A program made the translations under genes and the position numbers. A stretch of 64,000 nucleotides of DNA, from the NCBI GenBank assembly GCA_029531795.1, contig JAPEIS010000006.1:310001-374000 (forward strand), written 5' to 3'. Source of the DNA: Sclerotinia nivalis. Its lineage: Eukaryota; Ascomycota; Leotiomycetes; Helotiales; Sclerotiniaceae. A model generated the notes under the pieces. That model was not told the origin of the DNA. It did not search any database and saw only the letters and a program-made list of their open reading frames with translations. Of the stretch, positions 56,746 to 64,000 are shown piece after piece; position 1 is the stretch's first letter, and each line of letters begins with the position of its first letter.

Positions 56746-57489
56746 TTGCATGCTCCAAAGCTAGATCGTCCAGAAGTTGCAATGGGAAGACTGGAGACGT
56801 AATTGATCTACTTATGGAAATGGGAAAGGGCACTTCTGCTTGGAAGCTAGCTTCCAATGTTTTATTTGCGCGTAGTGGGGAATTCGGATCATGAGAATGA
56901 CAGTCAGGGATTTTAGCATCAGGGAAGCTAGTGTGTATACCTAGTGGGAAATAACTATTCGTTGCACTGAGGCTACCGATAGGGAGATGTAATAAAAATC
57001 CATGGTAGAATGAAGGTTCAGACCTGAACCTTAAGGAACATCTAGGATGTTTATTTCAGAACCTTAGGGAGAATACAAACATGTTCATCACAAAACCAAA
57101 CGACCATAAAAAAAAAGAAGAGAAAATAAATTGATATCCTGCAAAAATATCTTATTTCAATCAATCTCATCAAGATATTTTCAAATTACTCCTATCCCCA
57201 TCTACCTCCCTTGTCAAAGAAAGAAAAATAACTTGCAAATCATGAACCATACCATACCATACCATGCTATGCTATGCTATGTAATGCAATGCAATGCACG
57301 CTAACAGAATAGGTATCTCAACTCATAGAACTGAAGAAAGCAAGTAAGAAAGCAAGTGAGCAAACCACAAGAAAATATTTCATCTCCATCTCCGTCTCCA
57401 TCTCCATCTTTAGTACCATTCCGGTTTAATTCCATTTCCAAGTCCAATCCATCCACATCTCCATTTCTCCCACCATAATTCAGCGAAAC
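56746..57489. other. Intergenic between convergent genes
   Basis: Holds a pentamer tract near 57,247-57,297 ((CATAC)n, then (TATGC)n and (AATGC)n variants) and a CATCTC/CGTCTC tract (57,385-57,415). Otherwise it is the 3' region of the receptor gene. Confidence 0.5.
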
Positions 57490-59758
57490 TTAAGAACTAC
57501 TCGCACGACCAATATCTCTTTCCTCCACAACCTCAAATGTCCTCTTAACATTTAAGCCCTCCCCATTCCCATTCCCCTTCCCCACTCCATTTCCATCACC
57601 CATCCTCTCCTTCTCAAAGTTTTCCATCTTTACCCTCTCTCTTTCCCTCTTCCTCTCTTCCCTCTCGGAAACCATTTCCCTTCTTTCCCTCTCCCTGTAA
57701 GCTCTTGTCCCCGGTTTGGGAGATGCGAGAATGTCATCTTGATCATATTTCTCCTCTTCTTCATGATCATTTGTAACCCCGTTTCCATTTACAGGTATGA
57801 GTAAACCTGCATTCGAACCCTTGTGTATATTTGCATCATCGGTATCATTTTCAGAGGACCAGATCTGCGTTGTTAATGTTGCTGTGTTGTTTGTGTTTGC
57901 GAAGGGTTCTCCGGGCACGGTATGTTTCTCATTTGTGGTACTGAGGCTTTCTTGGTTCTTAGAGTGTGTGACAGATTTCGATTTCGAGTGATGTGGTAAA
58001 GAAGACAAACTCTCCGATCCCTTTCCATGAGTAGAAAAAGCATTAAGAGGAAGTGGATTTAAATGTGTTCTAAACATTCCCCACATACCCCCAGAAGTAG
58101 GCGGAGGCGCCGTAATTTCCCTGGCACCAGTCATCTCGGGAACATGCGAGTATACATTATTCGGGGAAAGAGTTCGCGGAACAGGTGAAATAACATCTTG
58201 ATCCGCAAATGTAGGAGCTGATGAGGAGAATGAAATATCCTGCTCGTTGATACTTTGTGTGGCTGTGGCGATGGAGGGTTTGTGGGCTGAGGGACTGGAA
58301 TTGTAGGTAGTTGTGTTGCCGGAGTTGTAGGTTGAGTTTGTGGTAGTGGAGGTGGAGATGTGGGTCCGGTGGGAGGGTTTACGGGTTGAGGTGTGAGTTC
58401 TTTGGTGATGTTAGAATCGATACTCAAAAGAAGATACACATAATAAAATGAAGAAAAGAAAAAGCAAGCTTACAAATCATCACCCAAAGTAGTCGTCGTC
58501 CCCACACTCTGTTTCCTACTCTTCGCCTCCTGACCCTCAAAATAATTCACCGTCCTACTAATCAAATCAAATTTTCCCTTCCAACTCCCTACCGTACCCG
58601 TAGCACTCAACCCCATCCTACTATCCCTCTCCATCTTCTCAATCCTCCTCTCGTGCAGCGTCATCCTCAATCTCGGCCAACACCTCGCAAATCCCAATCT
58701 AACCGCACCCCTCCTATATACCTCCACCCCCTCACTATTACATCCCCAAAACACCACAATCATAAAAGCCAGCGACACCCAATTCCACGCATCATATTGC
58801 ATACCCGCTGGTGCATCTTCGAGGCGCCAAAAGACGATGAGATGCCAAAATAGTGGATCGTGGACCTGAGACCAGGAATATGCATGTAGGGGCCAGCTGA
58901 CGTTGAGATAGAAGTACCATATTACGACGGGAAAATAGACAATGAGGAGAATGAGGGACATAGAGAAGAGTTTGAAGAAGCGGCGGGGACTGAGGCCTGA
59001 ACTTGAAGAGGAGAGTGTACTGGTAAAGTTTGTACGGTGACGACGGAGTCGGTAGATTACTAGGACTTTTGTTTTGTTAGTTTTTTTTTCTTTCTCATTG
59101 AAAATAGTGCGTCTTTTCATGAAAAATAGGCAGGAATATGAAGAGAAAAATACACACCCGAAAAATAAAAATTAAAACAAGCAAAGATCGGCGGCCAAAT
59201 ATGACAAATAACAATACTCATCCAACTCAAATCTGTAGCATCCACACACCCATAAATTGTCATGACCGTATACCTATTCAACTGAATCGTATAATGAAGC
59301 GCTATCTGTAGTACAGGAATCGTAAAACAAAATGCACAATCCTTCAGCATTCTTCTTCTCTTCATCGCTGTCGATTCATGCATACATGCATTGTCCGTAT
59401 CGACAGCCCGAGCTAGAAACATGGTGATGCAACATGTTGTTGAGGTCATTGCTGTGTAGAGGGCTTGACGGATGAGGACTTGGATATCGCAGAGGATATG
59501 ACCGGACCAGCGGTGGGAAAGGGAGTCGGTGGGCCAGACTAGGGTGTTTGTGGTGACGAAGAGTAGGGATATGATGTTTATTATTACGAGAGAGCAGGCG
59601 GCGATATTGTTGACGCGGTAGAGGAGGCGGAAGGGGACGAGAAGGAGAAATATGAAGATTATGGAGAAAATTGGGAGAGTGATGGCATTAGCGGAGACGG
59701 GATAGTTGGTTCCTGGGGGATCGGGCCCCGTGGATATGATGTTAGACTCGACAGACAT
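57490..59758 (-). CDS. STE3-type a-factor pheromone receptor (GPCR)
   Basis: Exons 59,758-59,158, 59,065-58,474 and 58,399-57,490 (introns 92 and 74 bp, GT..AG) give 2,103 bp, 700 residues. The N-terminal ~330 residues hold the seven membrane helices (for example ITLPIFSIIFIFLLLVPFRL and LILLIVYFPVVIWYFYL). STE3 features: NTLVWPTDSLSHRWSG, CDIQVLIRQALYTAM, RRRMLKDCAFCFTIPV, LNRYTVMTIYGCVDAT and SWMSIVICHIWPP. The long polar tail (~370 residues, Ser/Thr/Asn and then Arg/Glu-rich) is a typical cytoplasmic tail. It senses the lipopeptide a-type pheromone and signals through a G protein. The gene is intact. Confidence 0.9.
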
Positions 59759-60130
59759 GATGTTGCTGAGAAATATCCTTTGGGAGTATAGAGTAAAGTA
59801 GAGAAAGTATCAGCATATGAGAGGTAAATAACTGAGTACCCCCTCTCACAAAAATGAAATTCCTCTCAATATGGAAAAGTAAGACGAAACACGGGTGTGT
59901 GGAAATAAATGAGGTGAAATGAGATGAAGTCAACTAGAAACAAGAGAAGTGGATTGAACAAAGACTCGTCCTATTTCGATGGTGAAGGTAGGTAGCAATG
60001 GGGAGATTTTCACGAAGCTTGTTTGTGATGGAAAATTCGATGTTCAAGTAAAGTTCTGAAAATAGTTTGAAGCAAGGGCAATGGTTCTTCTTACTATGAA
60101 GATACTTATGAACCTCGTATCCATCGTCTC

Positions 60131-60483
60131 CTCAATAGATATGTACTTTCTATTGAGAAACTCGCAACCCTATTAACGACTCCTCAATAGAAATAAACAT
60201 CAAAAACAGCACACAAAACCACCACTGCACCTCAGAATCAGCGCATAAATACAAGCAAGCCATAATCCACAGTCTCATCCCTCAACCCCAAACCCTCAAT
60301 AAGAAAAGAAACCAAATCAAAATACTGAGATACTTCTCAGCAACGTATTCACATAACCCATTTTTGTCTATTGAGGAATCGCACACAGCAATGTGGTTGG
60401 ACGCAAGTCTCTAAAAAAATCCTATTGAGCAACCCATTAGGAATAGCGAGAAAGGGGAACCGAGACGCTAAAATCCTCAATAA
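60131..60483. promoter_or_regulatory. CTATTGAG/CTCAATAG motif cluster upstream of the receptor
   Basis: Five exact copies (60,131, 60,150, 60,183, 60,368, 60,422) and two CTCAATAA variants (60,295, 60,476) occur in 353 bp, 370-730 bp upstream of the receptor ATG, in both orientations. The core ATTG resembles HMG-box (mating-type protein) sites, but I know of no exact match. Confidence 0.55.
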
Positions 60484-60600
60484 GAAATTTGGCGAGAGGC
60501 GGCGGACGGCAAGAAAACCTAAGGTGAAAGTCGCGGTGAAAATAAAACAAAATAGAGGAGAAAGGGGAAAATGATTAATGTTCAATCCATCATTCATCAT

Positions 60601-62408
60601 CTGCTGTACTAAAAATAAAAATGCCGGTTAGATCAAATTTTCAAGAGTCGAAGAAAGAACAGTGGTGATATATCGTAACCGCAGTGCCTACATCATCACC
60701 AAAACGGGTACATGAATATCCCTGTACACCATATACTAATATAAGTGACATCTCAACGGGTGTCACGTTTCTCTCCAGCAACACATGCACCGTCAAACTC
60801 CTTACTCACACATTGACATGCAGAGTCCCATACCAATGACTCAGCTGTGCTTGTAAGATTTTTATTCTTATTTTTCTCGAACATGAATTGATTGGCCATT
60901 CACCAATACATGTGCATCATGAACATTCCATTTATCCAAAGCGTCGTGAAAGATACGCTTATGGGCTTCTTGTTCCTATATTTGGGTTGGGTATTCCCCA
61001 TTTTAGTAGCTGCGTATATTTTTATTGATATTAAGGATCAGGCTCATGATCAACTTCAATTTCATTTTAACTCTAATTCCACAGCAGACAATTCTAACTT
61101 TATTAAATATTTTGCCAGTGACATATCCCTAGTAAACTCATCATCCAAATAAGTATTAAAATCCTCATTAAAGAAGCGTGTTCTTTGGTCTACAGAGTCT
61201 AGGCGTAGTCTTTAGTCCGAAGAGTCCGAAGAGTCCGAAGAGTCCGAAACAGATAAGATAAGAGGAAGAAAAAAGAGTAAGTAATCAAAGGGTAAGTGGT
61301 AAGATAGTAAAGCTAGTGAGTGAGTGATATATATAGAATACCGTGTAAAATCCAAAAGGAAATCCGTACAGCTCTCCCCCTTTTGAGAATCTCCTCTTCT
61401 AATTTCAACAAAACCTTGCATTGCATCACCGTTGCTGTCGCCGTCACAATCACAATCACACTCCCAACAAACAACCAACAACAAAACAGCAAACGACATA
61501 CTTATACTCAAACACATCAACCAACAAAAACTACAACAACCAACCAACCGCCGTTATCAAAATTTCATGTAAATTTACTTATACACTGATAGCTTCCTCA
61601 GTCATATCATAATTATATCATATAGATATCGATATAGATATGATACAGCAATCTAAACCACGTCCATCTCTCCACGTGATACACCATACATGAATCCCCT
61701 CATACCTTAGACTTCGTCTGCTGTGGAACTCAGATGGGGATCCCGCTTCAATATTGATACGGAACTATTGAGTAATGTACTATATACACACTGTCATCTA
61801 TCAAAATCAAAACCAAAACCAAAATTCCACTACGAAGAAATATGATCACCGCAATATCTTTAAGCAATGTATCATCATCATCATCATCATCATCAAGTTA
61901 AGTTAAGTTACTATTCGATATTCGATATTCAAAAGTCAAAAAATCAAATTCAATTACACCACATCAAACCAGACCAAACCAAACCAGTGCCTAAACCACA
62001 ACCCTTTTCTCCATTGTCACCAATGAACCACCATTTTTCCGCTCTTTCTTTCCCCCCAATGACCAATTTCAAAGCCCAGAAGCTAAAACAAATCAAACCG
62101 AACCAGTAATATGACGCAAACACCCTTTATCCGTTATTATAAATGAAACCTCATTTCTCTACCCTTTTTATTCCCCTTATTACTGAACCCAAAAGCCAGA
62201 ACCCAGATTCAACCATATCAAAACCAAAATCAAACTATCAATGGTACCCCGAACCTTGCCTTCATCATTACAAAAGAAACTCCATTCCTCTTCCCTTTCC
62301 ATTACCCTTCTAAGAAAGCCCAAAAAGCACGCCTTATGTTGAACATCCATCCCATCTCTAACAAAAGTGCTCCTTGCTCCCCCCTCTCCCTAACGCCGCC
62401 AACGCACC
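60601..62408. other. Long intergenic region with microsatellites
   Basis: AGTCCGAAG is repeated four times at 61,214-61,248 and ATC about eight times at 61,871-61,894. Short ORFs (60,892-61,152 and 61,320-61,589) show nothing recognisable. The stretch probably contains the 3' region of the hydrolase gene and the far promoter of the receptor. Confidence 0.45.
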
Positions 62409-63546
62409 TCACAACTTCGCCATACAATCCTTAATATAAGTCTTCGTATCCTCCCGCGCATCATTCGCCTCTTTCGACAAATCCCCCAACGAAATAAACG
62501 CATGCGGAGCCCCAGTATAAATTTTAATAACCGCCTCCCCACCAGTCATCATCCATTTTGTAGCCATTGTGACCGAATCATCTAATAATGGATCTTCAGT
62601 ACCACATGTAAAGAGAGCACTTGGAAGTCTACCACGGAATTTCTCCAGATCTTCGTAGTATGGGGAGATGAGGGGCGATTTTTTCTGCTCGTCACTCATG
62701 TCGGGGAGAAATGCGTCGAAGAATCTGCGCATGAGGGTATGGTCGAGAACTAGGTCGGGTCGACCGAAGTTTCGACAGTGAGGGAGCATTGTTAAATCGT
62801 AGATACCGCAATTGAGAACTAGTCCAGAGAGCTTGAAGTTAGGTAGGTTTCTGAGAAGATGGAAGGCGACGAGTATGGCTAAGTGTGCACCAGCACTCTA
62901 TTAAATACTGTCAGCAGGAGAATGGTATAAGAGTGATAAATTTGACATACCTCTCCCCCAATAAATCTTAATGAGCCACCAAACACCTTTTCACCATTTT
63001 TAACCAAATATTCTCCCACATCAATACAGTCACTTGGACCGCATGGAAAAGGATATTCAGGAGCAAGTCTATATCCAACCGATATAACAGCAAAATCTCC
63101 AGCATCAGCGTAGAACTGGAGTAAAGTATCAGCAGAATGTTGGTCGCCGAGAACCCATCCGCCACCATGTATGAGGCATCCAATTGCTTTCGTTTTCCTT
63201 CTTTCATCGGTGGTTTTGCGCCAAGATGGATATACTAGACGACAAGGAATCGTTCGAGTACAATCACGAGAAGGAATCTCTATGTCCAGAGCCTCCGGCA
63301 AAGGTTTAGGCTTAGGCATAGGAGTTTTCCCTGCATTTCTCATCTCGCGATATTCAGACGCGCCAATCTGTAATTGAGCAATTAGTCATGAGCTAGACAA
63401 ACATAGCTTGGAGGATAAACCTCAAACCATTTTGGACCATCTTTCAATTTATTACTCAACTCCTCATTAGCTTTAATCGTTTCCTTTGGCGTATTTTGAG
63501 GCTCAAATTTTGAAGCATCAATTAAGATATCTGACTTAAGTGGCAT
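62409..63546 (-). CDS. Alpha/beta hydrolase, HSL (AB_hydrolase_3) family
   Basis: Exons 63,546-63,421, 63,367-62,951 and 62,897-62,409, with two 53-bp introns (GT..AG; branch-like GACTAAT in the first), sum to 1,032 bp: 343 residues. The oxyanion-hole motif IHGGGWVLGD is present, followed by RLAPEYPFP. The nucleophile elbow GGESAGAHL spans the second intron. The acid is in GTEDPLLDDS and the histidine in GAPHAF. All three catalytic residues are there. These enzymes hydrolyse carboxylic esters, and the natural substrate cannot be inferred. There is no signal peptide, so it is probably cytosolic. Confidence 0.9.
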
Positions 63547-64000
63547 TTTCGTTATGACAAAGCTGAAGAAGGTTCAAGTATCGAAATATGAAATGAAGTT
63601 AAAAGAGAAATGTAAGGTATCATAACTGAGGAACATTGAGCATTCTTAAGCTGCGATATCTGGATTGTCAAAAACATGTTAACCATGCTGACTCACGTTA
63701 TTTGCGCATTGTAACAAGCGCTCCTGGATATATGAACAAACTCCAGATCTCTGCGACGCCCGCCATGCTTTCTCAAGGGTGTTTGAGTCGAAAAGCTACA
63801 ATAAGGTTGGTTTTGTATGCGTTACACCCGCATAACAATAGACTATCTGTGACGTCCCTTGATTGAAAGGTCCCCTATGATGCGTTTCTCACAGCCAGTG
63901 TAACGACCCATACCCTTGGAAACCAATCACAAAGTCTTTAAGGCGACAGATGTTTCAAAGGGCTTGGGGAAAAAACCCTTCTTTAGTTATTCCGTTGAAA
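63547..64000. other. Upstream region of the hydrolase, no gene seen
   Basis: A 76-codon plus-strand ORF (63,636-63,866) has no recognisable similarity. Most likely the promoter of the hydrolase gene and the start of the next intergenic region. Confidence 0.4.

Noticed and set aside
60349..60600. ORF in the receptor promoter (both strands open)
   Set aside because: Short, low complexity, overlapping the motif cluster, no similarity.

Overview
The window comes from a filamentous ascomycete. I infer a member of the Leotiomycetes/Helotiales. The grounds are fungal-only gene families (STE3-type pheromone receptor, HET domain, NACHT-WD40 NLR, FunK1-type kinase, DUF3435 recombinase), introns of about 42-92 bp with GT..AG ends and CTAAY-like branch sites, and the marks of repeat-induced point mutation (RIP). 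The species cannot be named from sequence alone.

Bases 1 to about 52,860 are an AT-rich, transposon-packed island. Bases 1-4,100 hold wrecked Ty3/gypsy pol sequences on the minus strand, one split by a solo LTR. From 4,107 to 17,303 several Tad-like LINEs are stacked in and beside an EST1/SMG7-like pseudogene. LINE-A is split by a 1.1-kb non-autonomous element (E1). LINE-B is full length (5,970 bp, 14-bp TSD) and LINE-C is 5'-truncated (11-bp TSD). Both sit in the same reading frame of the EST1-like gene. Next come an 800-bp inverted repeat, a second E element (E2), a heavily mutated LINE-D and a FunK1 fragment. E1 and E2 begin with what looks like an HDV-like self-cleaving ribozyme. E1 starts exactly at its TSD, and the two copies carry a compensatory base-pair change. 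E1 and E2 share their 3' tail with the LINEs, so they look like passengers of the LINE machinery.

Bases 26,114-41,400 form an accessory gene block: a HET protein broken by one base, an orphan coiled-coil gene between LTR-like sequences, the start of a TLH-like gene, a NACHT-WD40 NLR, a pogo/Fot-type DNA transposon with perfect 58-bp TIRs, and a DUF3435 tyrosine recombinase (Starship-captain superfamily). Bases 42,211-51,486 hold a second LINE family with a giant (TAAAA)84 tail, a nested LINE-1 copy and a partial LTR.

At about 52,860 the sequence changes to normal euchromatin. It holds a small hypothetical gene, a three-exon F-box/2EXR-like gene behind a triple CACGTG composite promoter, the STE3-type a-factor receptor with a CTATTGAG motif cluster upstream, and a three-exon HSL-family alpha/beta hydrolase with an intact catalytic triad.

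In the island almost every premature stop is a Gln, Arg or Trp codon turned to TAA, TAG or TGA by C-to-T or G-to-A change, as RIP predicts. No host metabolic pathway can be assembled here. The functional story is an arms-race compartment (transposons, recombinase, incompatibility and innate-immunity genes) lying directly next to a mating-pheromone receptor.
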